Shown: positions 15,113-24,002 of the stretch, in pieces
Layout of the letters: the number at the start of each line of letters is the position of its first letter
Position numbering within the stretch: position 1 is the stretch's first letter
NCBI RefSeq assembly: GCF_028882275.1
Contig: NZ_JARBUT010000024.1
Span: 42,102-106,101 of the forward strand
DNA from: Nocardiopsis sp. N85
GTDB taxonomy: Bacteria > Actinomycetota > Actinomycetes > Streptosporangiales > Streptosporangiaceae
Length of the DNA: 64,000 nt
Reading direction: 5' to 3'
Position numbers and translations under genes: made by a program
The notes under the pieces: generated by a model
Told to the model about the DNA's origin: nothing
Databases searched by the model: none
Seen by the model: the letters and a program-made list of their open reading frames with translations, nothing else

Positions 15113-16324
15113 GTGACCCCCGCCAGAACGACAGGACGCCGCCTCTTCGACGGCACCGCGCTCGTCGCGCTCGCGGCGGCGTTCGGTCTGACCGTGCCCG
15201 CGCCCGCGGCCGCGACGTCGGCCGCCGCCGTGGACCCGCTCGTGTGGGGCAACGCCCAGGCCTGGGCCGCCAACGGCGACGTCGTGGCCGGCTACTCGAC
15301 CGCGGTCGGCTTCGGGGGGGAGAACGAGGAGCGGGGCGACACCACCGACGTGTTCGGCCCGCTCGCCCCCTACATCGACATCGAGGGCTCCAGCCACACC
15401 GTCATCGACGACGACGGCGCCCGATCCACCGCCGTCGTCGAGTCCGCGGTCCTCCGTCTCACCGTGATCGACCTGGTCGCCCTCGGGATGATCGACGTGC
15501 CCGCCGATCTCGACCTGGCCCCCTCCTCCCCGACGGAGACCCCGACCCCCGGTGACGGGGAGGCCCCCCACCAGGACGTGCCCACGCCCGAGGGCGAGGA
15601 CGGCCCCCGCCCCCAGCGACCGCCCGCCGAGGGCGACGACACGCTCCTCGGCGAGGAGTCGGAGAGCCCCGGCCCCTCCCCGAGTCCGGACGGGGGCGAG
15701 GTCGTCGCGCTCGACGACGCCGACACACGCCGGGTCTCCGCCGACAACACCCTGGAGATCTCCGTCTCCGACATCGTGACCACGGCCTCCGCCGGGTTCG
15801 ACGGCCGGACCGGCACCACCTTCGAGCACGGCGCCCTCACCGCCTTCGGTGTCCCCCTGGAACCGCTGGAGGACGCCGGCGACGGTTACGTCGTCGAGGA
15901 CGTCCTGGTGGTTCTGGACGAGGAGGGCGAGGTGATCGAGGAGGTCCCCGTCGCGGTCCGGTTCCTCCGTACCCAGGAGACCTTCGACGACCAGGACCCG
16001 GACTGGCGGGGGCAGGGCACCCGCTCCCGGCTCACCGTGTCGGTGCGGGTCGGCGACGCCGACGACGGCAACGGATTCGCGGTCGACTTCGCCGACTCCT
16101 GGGCGCTGGGCTCCACCTACGTCGCCGGCGCCTCCGCGAGCCCGGACGACCGGTCGGGCTCCTCCCCGCAGGCGCAGGAGCGCTCCAACGGCGACCTGGC
16201 GATGACCGGCGGCTCCCTGGCCGCCCTGGTCACCGCGGCCGTGGTGGCGATCGGCGGCGGATCCGCCGCCACCTTCCTCGCCCGCAAGCGCACCACGGCC
16301 ATGGACGACCGGATCGAGGACTGA
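15113..16324 (+). CDS. Cell-wall protein with LAXTG sorting signal (LAMTG)
   Basis: 403 aa. Start GTG 15113 is preferred (AGGAG 7 nt upstream); GTG 15110 is adjacent. The signal peptide ends near AAATSAAA (about residue 37). An N-terminal domain (VWGNAQAWAANGDVVAGYSTAVGFGG) is followed by an Asp/Glu/Pro-rich linker and a second domain ending in ADSWALGSTYVAG. The C terminus has LAMTGGSLAAL, a membrane segment and RKR, the layout of a class E sortase substrate. It shares order of parts with the preceding gene, so the two are likely tandem paralogs. No sortase gene is in the window. Confidence 0.72.
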   Translation: MTPARTTGRRLFDGTALVALAAAFGLTVPAPAAATSAAAVDPLVWGNAQAWAANGDVVAGYSTAVGFGGENEERGDTTDVFGPLAPYIDIEGSSHTVIDDDGARSTAVVESAVLRLTVIDLVALGMIDVPADLDLAPSSPTETPTPGDGEAPHQDVPTPEGEDGPRPQRPPAEGDDTLLGEESESPGPSPSPDGGEVVALDDADTRRVSADNTLEISVSDIVTTASAGFDGRTGTTFEHGALTAFGVPLEPLEDAGDGYVVEDVLVVLDEEGEVIEEVPVAVRFLRTQETFDDQDPDWRGQGTRSRLTVSVRVGDADDGNGFAVDFADSWALGSTYVAGASASPDDRSGSSPQAQERSNGDLAMTGGSLAALVTAAVVAIGGGSAATFLARKRTTAMDDRIED

Positions 16325-16331
16325 CGCCGGG

Positions 16332-16354
16332 CCGGGGGACGCCGCGCTCCCCGG
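16332..16354. terminator. Terminator between convergent LAXTG and response-regulator genes
   Basis: CCGGGGG...TCCCCGG forms a 7-bp stem (one G-T) in the 31-bp gap between convergent stops, so it could serve both strands. Confidence 0.45.
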
Positions 16355-16355
16355 G

Positions 16356-17000
16356 TCAGAGCCACCCCTTCTCGTGGGCGACCCGCGCCGCCTCCGTCCG
16401 GTTGCGGGTGCCCGTCTTGCCGATCGCCGACGACAGGTAGTTGCGGACGGTGCTCTCCGACAGGTGCAGCCGGGCCGAGATGTCCGCCACCGTCGAGCCG
16501 TCCATCGCGGCCGTCAACAGCTGGCGTTCCCGGGCCGTCAGCGGGTCGGGCTGCGAACCCAGCGCGGCGGCCGCCAGCACCGGATCGATGACCGACCCGC
16601 CCGCGGCCACCCTCCGGATCGCCGCCGCCAGTTCCTCCACGGGCCCGTCCTTGCTCAGGAACCCGGCCGCGCCCGCCTCCATCGCCCGGCGCAGGTACCC
16701 GGGGCGACCGAACGTGGTGACGATGAGGATCCGACAGGACGGCGACCGCTTCCGCAGTTCCGCGGCGGCCTCCAGGCCGCTGCGACCGGGCAGCTCGATG
16801 TCCAGGACGGCGACGTCGACCCGGTGTTCCACGGCGGCCGGAACGATCGCCTCGCCGTCCGCGACCAGGGCCACGACCTCCAGGTCCTCCTCCAACCCCA
16901 GGAGGAGGGCCATGGCGTCGCGCATCATCCCCTGGTCCTCGGCCAGGAGGACCCGGATCGGGGAGGCGGGGGAGGGGGAGGGGCCGCCGGCATCGGTCAT
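16356..17000 (-). CDS. NarL/FixJ-family response regulator
   Basis: 214 aa. The receiver domain (residues 15-130) has acidic pocket LLAEDQ, phospho-acceptor VAVLDIELPG and Lys in GFLSKDG. The LuxR-type HTH (LTARERQLLTAAMDGSTVADISARLHLSESTVRNYLSSAIGKTG) lies at about 148-190. It is the partner of the kinase encoded just upstream (10-bp gap) and is the last gene of an ABC-exporter operon, so it probably controls that exporter in answer to an envelope or antibiotic signal (inference). ATG 17000 is chosen; GTG 17009 is possible. Confidence 0.88.
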   Translation of the reverse strand: MTDAGGPSPSPASPIRVLLAEDQGMMRDAMALLLGLEEDLEVVALVADGEAIVPAAVEHRVDVAVLDIELPGRSGLEAAAELRKRSPSCRILIVTTFGRPGYLRRAMEAGAAGFLSKDGPVEELAAAIRRVAAGGSVIDPVLAAAALGSQPDPLTARERQLLTAAMDGSTVADISARLHLSESTVRNYLSSAIGKTGTRNRTEAARVAHEKGWL

Positions 17001-17010
17001 GCGGGACACC

Positions 17011-18444
17011 CTAGGGCACGGTCCCGGCCCCGTTCCCGGTGCCTTCCCCCGCGGCGGGGCCGTCTGCTCCCGGACCGGTCGGCAGCTCCGCCGACACCCG
17101 GAACCCGCCCCCGGGCGCGTTCCCGCTCTCCAGCCGTCCGCCCGCCAGGGCCAGCCGCTCGCCCAGGCCGGTCAGGCCGTGCCCGCCGCCCCAGGGCGCC
17201 TTCCCGCCGAACGGACCGTCCGTGAGGCCCTTCCCACGTCCGCGCCCGCCCTCCGGGAGGTCTTCGTCTCCTGGTCGGTCCTGTGCGCCTTCCGTCGGCG
17301 CGGGCCCGTCCTCCGGGCCGCTCCGGTTCCCGTCCCCCGCTTCGTTCCGCGCGCCTTCCGCCGGCGCGGGCCCGTCCTCCGGGCCGTTCCCGACTCCGGG
17401 GCCGCTCCGTGACCCGGGCCCGCCCTCCGGGCCGGGGGACCGTCCGCATCCGTCGTCGGTCACGGTGACACGGGCGTTCCCGTCCTCGTGCGCCACGACC
17501 AGTTCCACGTTCGAGGCGCCGCTGTGCCGGATCGCGTTCGTCACGGCCTCGCGCACCACCCATCCGAGCACCGCCTCGGCCTCCGTCGGAGGCGGAGGCC
17601 CCGAACGCCGTACCGTCGCCGTCATGCCCGCGCCCGCCAGCGCCGAGCGGGCCCGGTCCAGTTCGTGGGTCAGCCCGCTCTCCCGGTACCCCGACACGGC
17701 CTCCCGGATCTCGGTCAGGGACCGCCGTCCCACCTCCTCGATGTCGGCGGCCTGCGCGGCCGCCGCCGCGGCGTCGCGCGGGGCCAGCCGCCGCACCGCC
17801 TCGGCCTTGACCACGATCACCGACATGCTGTGCCCGAGCAGGTCGTGCAGGTCCCGGGAGAACCGCAGCCGTTCCCGGTCGACCGCCGCCAGGGCCAGTT
17901 CCTCCCGGGTGCGGCTCAGCTCGCGCACGGTCTCCCCGAGGCCGAGCAGCGCGGCCACCATGATCCCGGAGATGAACGTCCCGTACCCGGAGACCATCGG
18001 CAGCCACAGTTCGTCGCTCCGGTGCCCGGAGATCACCCCCGCCGACCCGCCCAGGACGATCAGCGCCCCCACCAGCGGCACCGTGGGCAGGGCGGTCCCA
18101 CAGGCGAGCGCCGCCATCATGAACAGGAACACCCAGGTCCCGCCGTAGGCCAGGGACAGCACGACGGCCAGCACGGTGAGGACGACGAGCACGATGGCGA
18201 CCCCCCGATCGGCCCGCCGGGGCCGGGTGGGGTCCCGGGTGACCACGCCGGCGTACAGGGCCGCGAACAGCACCAGCCCGGTACCGCCGAGCCACGGCCA
18301 CGGGGCGCCGCCGAACAGGTCGGTGACGGCGCCCGCGGTCAGCAGCAGACCGGGCAGGAACGCGGTGCGTCCCGTGGGTCCGGGGTGCGAGAGGGGATCC
18401 GGCACGTCCCCGAGACCGCAGCCCCCGTCCCTCGGCTGATCCAT
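17011..18444 (-). CDS. NarL-type sensor histidine kinase with a low-complexity insert in the ATPase domain
   Basis: 477 aa. Five or six N-terminal membrane segments (to about residue 175) have almost no extracellular loops. HisKA_3 follows with FSRDLHDLLGHSMS (phospho-His about 200), then HATPase_c with AVTNAIRHSGAS (N box) and VTDDGCGRSPG (G1). About 90 residues rich in Gly, Pro, Glu and Asp, holding a near-duplicate of GPEDGPAPAEGA, then split G1 from the G2 box GHGLTGLGERLALAGG. The kinase should still be active, but the ATP lid is unusually long. It lies 6 bp after the permease gene and 10 bp before its regulator. Confidence 0.85.
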   Translation of the reverse strand: MDQPRDGGCGLGDVPDPLSHPGPTGRTAFLPGLLLTAGAVTDLFGGAPWPWLGGTGLVLFAALYAGVVTRDPTRPRRADRGVAIVLVVLTVLAVVLSLAYGGTWVFLFMMAALACGTALPTVPLVGALIVLGGSAGVISGHRSDELWLPMVSGYGTFISGIMVAALLGLGETVRELSRTREELALAAVDRERLRFSRDLHDLLGHSMSVIVVKAEAVRRLAPRDAAAAAAQAADIEEVGRRSLTEIREAVSGYRESGLTHELDRARSALAGAGMTATVRRSGPPPPTEAEAVLGWVVREAVTNAIRHSGASNVELVVAHEDGNARVTVTDDGCGRSPGPEGGPGSRSGPGVGNGPEDGPAPAEGARNEAGDGNRSGPEDGPAPTEGAQDRPGDEDLPEGGRGRGKGLTDGPFGGKAPWGGGHGLTGLGERLALAGGRLESGNAPGGGFRVSAELPTGPGADGPAAGEGTGNGAGTVP

Positions 18445-18450
18445 GGCGTC

Positions 18451-19200
18451 CTACCCCTTCGTCGCCGGTCGCAGGAACGAGTGCACCGCGTAGGCCCCGA
18501 AGAGCAGGGTCCATCCGAGCGACCCCGCCACGGTACCGGGAGCGGGCGCGCCCCCGGCCACGGTGTCCCACCCCAGGGAACCGAACAGGTGCCCCGGGGA
18601 CCAGGCCGCGACGGCCGCCAACACGGCGGGGAACTCCGAGATCGGGAACCACAGGCCGCCGAACAGCGCCAGTACCAGGTTCACCACGACGTTGGTCGTC
18701 CCGGCGGCGGAGGGGGACAGCCGGTACCCGTTGGCGATGCCCAGCAGTACGAACGGCAGCGAACCCGCCCAGAGCATCAGTGCCAGGGCGGGCCACTGCC
18801 AGGGCTCCAGCCGGACCCCGTTGAGGAGCATCCCGGTGAGCAGGACCAACAGGACGGCGGGCAGCACCATGAGCGAACCGGTGACCGCACGCCCGGCCAC
18901 GATCAGACCCGGGCGCAGGGGCAGCAGTCGCAGCAGGCGCAGCCACCCGGTGGACTTGTCCTCGGCGACGGCGCTGCCGGCCGACAGCCCGGCGCCGAGC
19001 GCGCCGTAGGCGGCCAGGCCCACCATGGACGTCAGCGCCCACCCGGCGTCGACCGGCTGGGATCCCCGGCCGATGCTCGTGAACAGCACGTACATCAGCA
19101 CGGGGGTGCCGAGCCCGAAGACCACGAAGCCGGGATCACGGTAGGTGCGGCGGATCTCCAGACCGACGTAGGCGGACAGGAGGGTGACGGTGCGGATCAT
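18451..19200 (-). CDS. ABC-2 type transporter permease
   Basis: 249 aa with six hydrophobic segments and the ABC-2 exporter pattern: an N-terminal EIRRTYRDPGFVVFGLGTPVLMYVLF helix, STGWLRLLRLLPLRPGLIVAGRA as the cytoplasmic coupling region, and FGGLWFPISEFPAVLAAVAAWSPGHLF late. It pairs with the ATPase upstream (ATGA overlap, 19197-19200) to form an exporter, likely for a drug or lipid. The two-component system follows directly in the same operon. Confidence 0.85.
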   Translation of the reverse strand: MIRTVTLLSAYVGLEIRRTYRDPGFVVFGLGTPVLMYVLFTSIGRGSQPVDAGWALTSMVGLAAYGALGAGLSAGSAVAEDKSTGWLRLLRLLPLRPGLIVAGRAVTGSLMVLPAVLLVLLTGMLLNGVRLEPWQWPALALMLWAGSLPFVLLGIANGYRLSPSAAGTTNVVVNLVLALFGGLWFPISEFPAVLAAVAAWSPGHLFGSLGWDTVAGGAPAPGTVAGSLGWTLLFGAYAVHSFLRPATKG

Positions 19201-20138
19201 CGGGGGTCGGCCTTCCGGGGGGCGGGAACGGTGTCGGCGCCGGAGGTGATGCCGATGAAGGCCTCCTCCAGCCCGGCGGTGGCGACCTCCAGGTCGCGCA
19301 CCCGGGTGAGCCCGGCCAGGGCGTGCACGGTCTCGTCGGAGTCGGTGGTGCGCAGCCGGATCCGACCGCCGAGGTCCTCCACGGACACGACCCCGGGCAG
19401 GGTCTCCAGCCCCTCCGGGAGGTCCGTCCCGGCGGGCCGGGTGAAGGACACGAGCCCGGTGCCGAACGAGCGGCGGATCCGCTCCCCGGTGTCGTCGGCG
19501 ACGATCCGGCCCCGGTCGATGACGACGACCCGGTCGGCGTTGAGGTCGGCCTCCTCCAGGTGGTGCGTGGAGAAGAGCACGGTGGTGCCGCGGTCGGTGA
19601 GGACGCGCATCGTCTCCCAGAAGGCGCGGCGGGCGGCCACGTCCAAGGCGGCGGTGGGCTCGTCCAGGACCAGTAGCCCGGGGGCGCCGACCAGGGCGAG
19701 GGCGAAGCACACCCGCTGGGTCTGGCCGCCGGAGAGCCGGTCGGCGCGGCGGCGGGCGACCTCGGTCAGCCCGGCCAGTGCGAGGGCCTCGGCGACCGGC
19801 ATCGGGCGGCGGTGGGTACGGGCGACGAACCCGACCAGTTCGCGGACGGTGACCCGGGGGATCGGCCGGATGTCCTGGAGCATCGCTCCGACCCGGCCTT
19901 CGTCGACCGCCTCGCGGGGGGAACCGCCGAACAGGCCGACGGTCCCGGACGTCGGTGTGTTCAGCCCGAGCAGCATGTCGACGACGGTGGACTTGCCGGC
20001 GCCGTTGCGGCCGAGCAGGGCCACCCGCTCACCCGCGCCGATGGCGAGGTCCACCCCGTCCACGGCGCGTACCGCGCCGAACTCCTTGACGACCCCGCTC
20101 AGTGTCACGGCCGGGGGTGCCGCGTGCGTCGTGTGCAT
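19197..20138 (-). CDS. ABC transporter ATP-binding protein (drug-exporter type)
   Basis: 313 aa. Walker A GRNGAGKST, a Q-loop at MLQD, signature LSGGQTQRV, Walker B LLVLDEPTAALD, and switch His in FSTHHLEEAD are all present. A C-terminal DUF4162-like extension of about 90 residues follows, as in DrrA-type exporters. It energises the permease encoded next. ATG 20138 is preceded by TAGCGT 7 nt upstream and no ribosome site, so the mRNA may be leaderless. It is the first gene of the four-gene operon. Confidence 0.88.
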   Translation of the reverse strand: MHTTHAAPPAVTLSGVVKEFGAVRAVDGVDLAIGAGERVALLGRNGAGKSTVVDMLLGLNTPTSGTVGLFGGSPREAVDEGRVGAMLQDIRPIPRVTVRELVGFVARTHRRPMPVAEALALAGLTEVARRRADRLSGGQTQRVCFALALVGAPGLLVLDEPTAALDVAARRAFWETMRVLTDRGTTVLFSTHHLEEADLNADRVVVIDRGRIVADDTGERIRRSFGTGLVSFTRPAGTDLPEGLETLPGVVSVEDLGGRIRLRTTDSDETVHALAGLTRVRDLEVATAGLEEAFIGITSGADTVPAPRKADPR

Positions 20139-20333
20139 GCCCCGAACGCTACGGAGGGCCGTAGGCCCCCGGGCAGAGGGAAATGTACGGTCCTGCCCGG
20201 TACGAATGTCCCACCCGCAGGTCGGGGCGGGTGCGCCCCGGGACGAGGGCGGGCCGGCGGGTCCCGGCGCGCACCCCGGTCGCCCGGTACCTCCCGGGAC
20301 GCGGAGAGCGGCACGGCGCGTGGAACGCGGAAG

Positions 20334-20363
20334 GGGCGGGCCTTCTCCGTGGAAGGCCCGCCC
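20334..20363 (-). terminator. Stem-loop terminator downstream of bldC
   Basis: A perfect 12-bp stem (GGGCGGGCCTTC / GAAGGCCCGCCC) with a 6-nt loop lies 76 bp past the bldC stop. The rest of the gap 20139-20439 holds nothing I recognise. Confidence 0.65.
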
Positions 20364-20439
20364 TCGGGTCTTGTCAGCCTGTATCGGCGGCCGGAGCCAG
20401 TCCGGCCGTTCCCCCCGGAAGCGGCTCAGACCGGGGAGA

Positions 20440-20643
20440 TCACTCCGTACGCTGGCTGGGGATGCCGGCCAGCAGGGCACGGACCTCCGTCTCACGGTAG
20501 CGACGGTGTCCGCCCAAGGTGCGGATCGAGGTCAGCTTGCCCGCCTTGGCCCAGCGTGTCACGGTCTTGGGGTCCACGCGGAACATGGTGGCAACCTCGG
20601 CGGGGGTCAACAGGGGCTCCGCCTCGGGCGTGCGAGTTGACAT
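20440..20643 (-). CDS. bldC: BldC, MerR-like developmental regulator
   Basis: 67 aa, the length of BldC. The whole protein is a winged HTH of MerR type: LLTPAEVATMFRVDPKTVTRWAKAGKLTSIRTLGGHRRYRETEVRALL. In Streptomyces BldC binds DNA cooperatively as head-to-tail oligomers and delays the switch to sporulation. There is no effector domain. ATG 20643 has GGAGGAGAGG upstream. The order bldC - DUF3073 - purM - purF is conserved in actinomycetes, which supports the call. The leader upstream is long, with a perfect inverted repeat at 20743-20757. Confidence 0.92.
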   Translation of the reverse strand: MSTRTPEAEPLLTPAEVATMFRVDPKTVTRWAKAGKLTSIRTLGGHRRYRETEVRALLAGIPSQRTE

Positions 20644-20742
20644 GTGTACGGCCTCTCCTCCTGGATCTGTGTGCCGATCCTTGAGCCTGTGATCCTGGCG
20701 CTGCGCCCGGATGTCCAATAGTTCCTCTAGGTCCATATTGGC

Positions 20743-20757
20743 ATCACCCGAGGTGAT
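20743..20757. promoter_or_regulatory. Inverted repeat ATCACC-CGA-GGTGAT upstream of bldC
   Basis: A perfect 6-bp inverted repeat with a 3-bp centre, 100 bp before the bldC start. It could be an operator; the protein is unknown. Confidence 0.4.
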
Positions 20758-21350
20758 TATGCGACCACTCCTAGCAACTTTGCGCGTGGGAGGCCTCGGA
20801 AAGCCGCCCGTGGTCGCGTCACGCTAAGTGATTCTAGCGACACGTTTAGTGGCATGTGGCGTATTCGGTCAAAACTTCGTTCTCGGGCCTCGTTTTTCTC
20901 GATCCGGAGAGCACGAAGTGCTACGGCGACCTGACCGAAAACCGCCTTCAGGCTTCCGGCGGAGGGGTCGCGCCTCCGGTGGGCCCCGAGGCGGAGGGGT
21001 GGGGGACGGAGAGGTGGGCTTCCCCTCCACGCACTTCCCTCGGGTGGTCGGGTCGCGCGGGATCGCCCGCGCGGTAGGGGTTCTCCGGTGGTCGAGCGTG
21101 CTTTCAGTGATCGGACGACTACAGTCTACGTCGATCCCTAACGGGCGTTATGCCCAGTTTCACCACGCTTGATGTCGTGCGCGGACGACGTCCGGGCTCG
21201 CACCGTTGTCACGTGCGAAAACAACCGGCTCGTGGAGGAAGAAACCTGGTGTACCAGGTTGGCGAACGGCGCGTCGTCGGTGTGCCCTTGCGCGAATTTC
21301 ACGACGGAATTGGGGTGGATGTCCACGAAAAAGTGGGCATTCCATCACCC
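20758..21350. other. Gene-poor region between bldC and the 21351 gene
   Basis: About 590 bp. It contains several short open frames on both strands, none with a ribosome site or family motif. Parts are AT-richer than average (20820-20900, 21150-21350). The longest candidate, 21138-21326 on the minus strand, is discussed under rejected items. Confidence 0.3.
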
Positions 21351-22193
21351 TCAGTTGGCGTGCTCCAGGGCGCGGATCGACCTCCACCGGCGAAGCAGTC
21401 GATCCCGCAGCTCCCTCACCCGCCCCGCGTCGCCCTTCTCCAGCGCCCGCACCGCCTCCGCCACCTCGGCCACCGACCGGTCCTGCGTCAGCCGCTCGTC
21501 GTCGAGCAGGTGCGGCAGACCGCCGTAGTCCAGCTCCAGTAGGGACTTCGGATGGGCCACCGTCCGCAGCCAATCGATGAGCCGCTCCGTCGAGGCCGAC
21601 ACCGCGTGCCGCCCGACGCGCTCGCTCAGCACCGCCGCCGTGCGCTCCAGACGCTCCAGGCCCGTCGCGCTCCGCGTCAGGTACACCAGGGCCCGGGTCG
21701 GTCCCGCGGAGGGCACCAGGCGGCGCTCCCCGTCCGAGAACGGCACGAACCACGGCACCGGTATCACCCAGTTGCTCGACAGGATCCCCGGACGGATCCG
21801 CGCACCCGAGGCCCGCCACTCCCGATAGTCCGCCTCGACGCGTTCGGCCTCCCGCTCCGGCACGAAGGCCTCGCTCAACGCCGGCGCCGTCTCCTCGGTG
21901 AACTCGGTGAACGCCCGCCACGAACGCAGCCGGGTCTCCCACGGGCACACGTACAGCCTTCCGTCCACCCGCCGGAGATAGGCGTTCGCGCTCTCCACGG
22001 CCGGGGCCACCACCGGCGGGGTGACCGTCAGCCTGCCCAGGCTCTCCGCCTGCTCGGCCGCCAGGGCCTGCGCGCGACGGGGGCGGTCGGGCGAGGCGGC
22101 GTACCCCTCCCAGTGATCCCGCTCGCTCGGTCCGAAGGACTCGATCGGCTGATAGACGCGGAGATAGGCGGTGTAGGGCAGCACGGAACGCAT
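21351..22193 (-). CDS. Conserved hypothetical protein
   Basis: 280 aa, no signal peptide or membrane segment. The N-terminal MRSVLPYTAYLRVYQPIESF is followed by charged helical sequence, with aromatic stretches (YVCPWETRLRSWRAF, SSNWVIPVPWFVPFSDGE) and a C-terminal Arg-rich helix (RVRELRDRLLRRWRSIRALEHAN). I do not recognise a family. Its place between bldC and DUF3073 suggests a conserved actinomycete housekeeping protein. ATG 22193 is chosen because the sequence before it looks non-coding; upstream GTG codons exist. Confidence 0.6.
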   Translation of the reverse strand: MRSVLPYTAYLRVYQPIESFGPSERDHWEGYAASPDRPRRAQALAAEQAESLGRLTVTPPVVAPAVESANAYLRRVDGRLYVCPWETRLRSWRAFTEFTEETAPALSEAFVPEREAERVEADYREWRASGARIRPGILSSNWVIPVPWFVPFSDGERRLVPSAGPTRALVYLTRSATGLERLERTAAVLSERVGRHAVSASTERLIDWLRTVAHPKSLLELDYGGLPHLLDDERLTQDRSVAEVAEAVRALEKGDAGRVRELRDRLLRRWRSIRALEHAN

Positions 22194-22486
22194 CGTGACA
22201 CACATCCCGGCATGTGGCGCTCGCCACGCCCGAAGCCCCCGTTCCCCCGCTCTTGGGGGGGTTTCCACGGCGCTGACCGAAGGGGAATCGGGTGGAGCCC
22301 GGGCCGCGCACCACATCCGTCACACCCGGGTGGCGTAGGCACGGCGGGGCCCGACCAGGTACGGTTGTACGTGTACGTAAGCTGACGCCTGTCGTCAGTG
22401 GCGTTTGACGGCCGTCAGCCCGATAGTCGGGTTGGTTAAGTGATCCGGCGTTCTGTCGGAACTCCATCGTTGAGGGGGTCGAGCCA

Positions 22487-22708
22487 ATGGGGCGCGGCCG
22501 AGCCAAGGCCAAGCAGCAGAAGGTCGCCCGGAAGCTCAAGTACAGCACCGGTGGGACCGATCTTGATCGGCTGCGGTCGGAGCTGGGTGTCGCTGAGGAT
22601 GAGGGATCTCCCGGACCTGTTCCGGACGATACCTACGCGGATTCTCACGACGACCTGATCGACCGTTACGCGGATCTCGTCGATAAGTACTCGGAGTCCG
22701 ACAAGTAA
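22487..22708 (+). CDS. DUF3073 small protein
   Basis: 73 aa. It starts MGRGRAKAKQQKVARKLKYS, very basic, and ends in an acidic tail (DLIDRYADLVDKYSESDK); this is the DUF3073 family found throughout actinobacteria next to purM. Function is not known. ATG 22487 has GAGGGGG upstream. The 290 bp before it hold overlapping CTGACG/CGTCAG inverted repeats (22382-22417), possibly operator sequence. It is convergent with purM across a long hairpin. Confidence 0.85.
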   Translation: MGRGRAKAKQQKVARKLKYSTGGTDLDRLRSELGVAEDEGSPGPVPDDTYADSHDDLIDRYADLVDKYSESDK

Positions 22709-22800
22709 GACGTCGGACAGGGGCTTCCAGGTCGCTCGGACAACACAGCCGACCTGTGGACACCACCGGTCCCCACGGGGGCCGGGCCGGACAGGTGGAT

Positions 22801-22840
22801 ATAGCCGGTGCGAACCACTGCGGTGGTTCGCACCGGCTAT
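22801..22840. terminator. Bidirectional terminator with an 18-bp perfect stem
   Basis: ATAGCCGGTGCGAACCAC and its exact reverse complement flank a 4-nt loop. It lies between the convergent DUF3073 and purM stops and would work on either strand. One side ends in a short T run. Confidence 0.85.
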
Positions 22841-22855
22841 GTTCGTGTCCTTTTC

Positions 22856-23917
22856 TCACACGCCCGGGTGGTCACCGTTCAGGTGGGCCCGGCCGGAACC
22901 CGACGTCACCGTTCCCAGCCGCCAGGCGGGGACACCGCGTTCGGCGAGCACCTCCAGGGCGCGTTCGGCGGATTCCGCCGCCACGATCGCCACCATGCCC
23001 ACACCCATGTTGAACGTGGCCTCCATGTCCTCGCGGGAGACCGAGCCCTTCTCCGCCAGGAATCCGAACACGGGGTCGGGCGTCCACGTGGACCGGTCCA
23101 GGTCGGCGTCCACGTGGTCGGGCAGGGACCGGGACAGGTTCGCGGCCAGCCCGCCGCCGGTGATGTGCGAGTACGCGTGTACCTCCACCGCCTCGGTCAG
23201 CGCGACGCAGTCCTTGGCGTAGATCCGGGTCGGGGTGAGCAGCACCTCGCCCAGTTCGCCGCCCAGCTCCGGAACGTGCGCCGTCAGGTCCAGGCCCGCG
23301 GTGTCCACGATGTGGCGGACCAGCGAGTACCCGTTGGAGTGCGGGCCCGAGGACGCCATCGCGATGACGGCGTCGCCCTCGCGGACCCGGTCCGGGCCCA
23401 GGATCGCGTCACCCTCCACCACGCCGGTGCCGGCACCGGCCAGGTCGTACTCCTCGGGGCCCATCGCCCCGGGGTGCTCGGCGGTCTCGCCGCCGATGAG
23501 GGAGCAACCGGCCTGGTGGCAGCCCTCGGCGATGCCGCCGACGATCTCGGCGATGCGCTCGGGCACCACCGCGCCGCAGGCGATGTAGTCGGTCATGAAC
23601 AGCGGCTCGGCACCGCTGACCACGAGGTCGTCGACGACCATCCCGACCAGGTCGATGCCGATGGTGTCGTGCCGGTCCAGCTTCTGGGCCAGCAGCACCT
23701 TGGTGCCCACACCGTCGGTGGACGTCGCCAGCACCGGGTCCTCGTACTTGGCGGTGTCCAGGCGGAACAGGCCCGCGAAACCGCTGGCGTCGGTGACCTG
23801 TTCGGGCCGTCGCGTACGCGCGACGTGGCTCTTCATCAGGTCGACGGCGCGCTCCCCGGCGGCGATGTCGACGCCCGCGGCGGCGTACGCTCCCGTCGCC
23901 TTGCTGTCGGCTGCCAC
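22856..23917 (-). CDS. purM: Phosphoribosylformylglycinamidine cyclo-ligase
   Basis: 353 aa, the usual AIR synthetase length. Key motifs are LATSTDGVGTKVLLA, GIDLVGMVVDDLVVSGAEPLF, GCSLIGGETAEHPG and SSGPHSNGYSLVR, with the late ATFNMGVGMVAI. It converts FGAM plus ATP to AIR, the fifth step of purine synthesis, as a cytoplasmic dimer. It follows purF on the same strand (85-bp gap), so the two are likely co-transcribed. Confidence 0.95.
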   Translation of the reverse strand: MAADSKATGAYAAAGVDIAAGERAVDLMKSHVARTRRPEQVTDASGFAGLFRLDTAKYEDPVLATSTDGVGTKVLLAQKLDRHDTIGIDLVGMVVDDLVVSGAEPLFMTDYIACGAVVPERIAEIVGGIAEGCHQAGCSLIGGETAEHPGAMGPEEYDLAGAGTGVVEGDAILGPDRVREGDAVIAMASSGPHSNGYSLVRHIVDTAGLDLTAHVPELGGELGEVLLTPTRIYAKDCVALTEAVEVHAYSHITGGGLAANLSRSLPDHVDADLDRSTWTPDPVFGFLAEKGSVSREDMEATFNMGVGMVAIVAAESAERALEVLAERGVPAWRLGTVTSGSGRAHLNGDHPGV

Positions 23918-24002
23918 GCGAGTTCTCCTCGTGCTGTGATGGATGTCGCCCCGGATTCAGGGCATGGCGGACGGACGCACGGCGGTGCCGCCGTGCGAAC
24001 GG

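Noticed and set aside
20828..21172. Plus-strand frame of 114 codons after bldC
   Set aside because: Arg/Gly-rich translation without start signal or motif.
21138..21326. Minus-strand frame of 62 codons (VDIHPNSVVKFAQGHTDDAPFANLVHQV...)
   Set aside because: Codon third positions look gene-like, but there is no ribosome site, no family match I know and no neighbour support. It may be a gene remnant; not enough to call.
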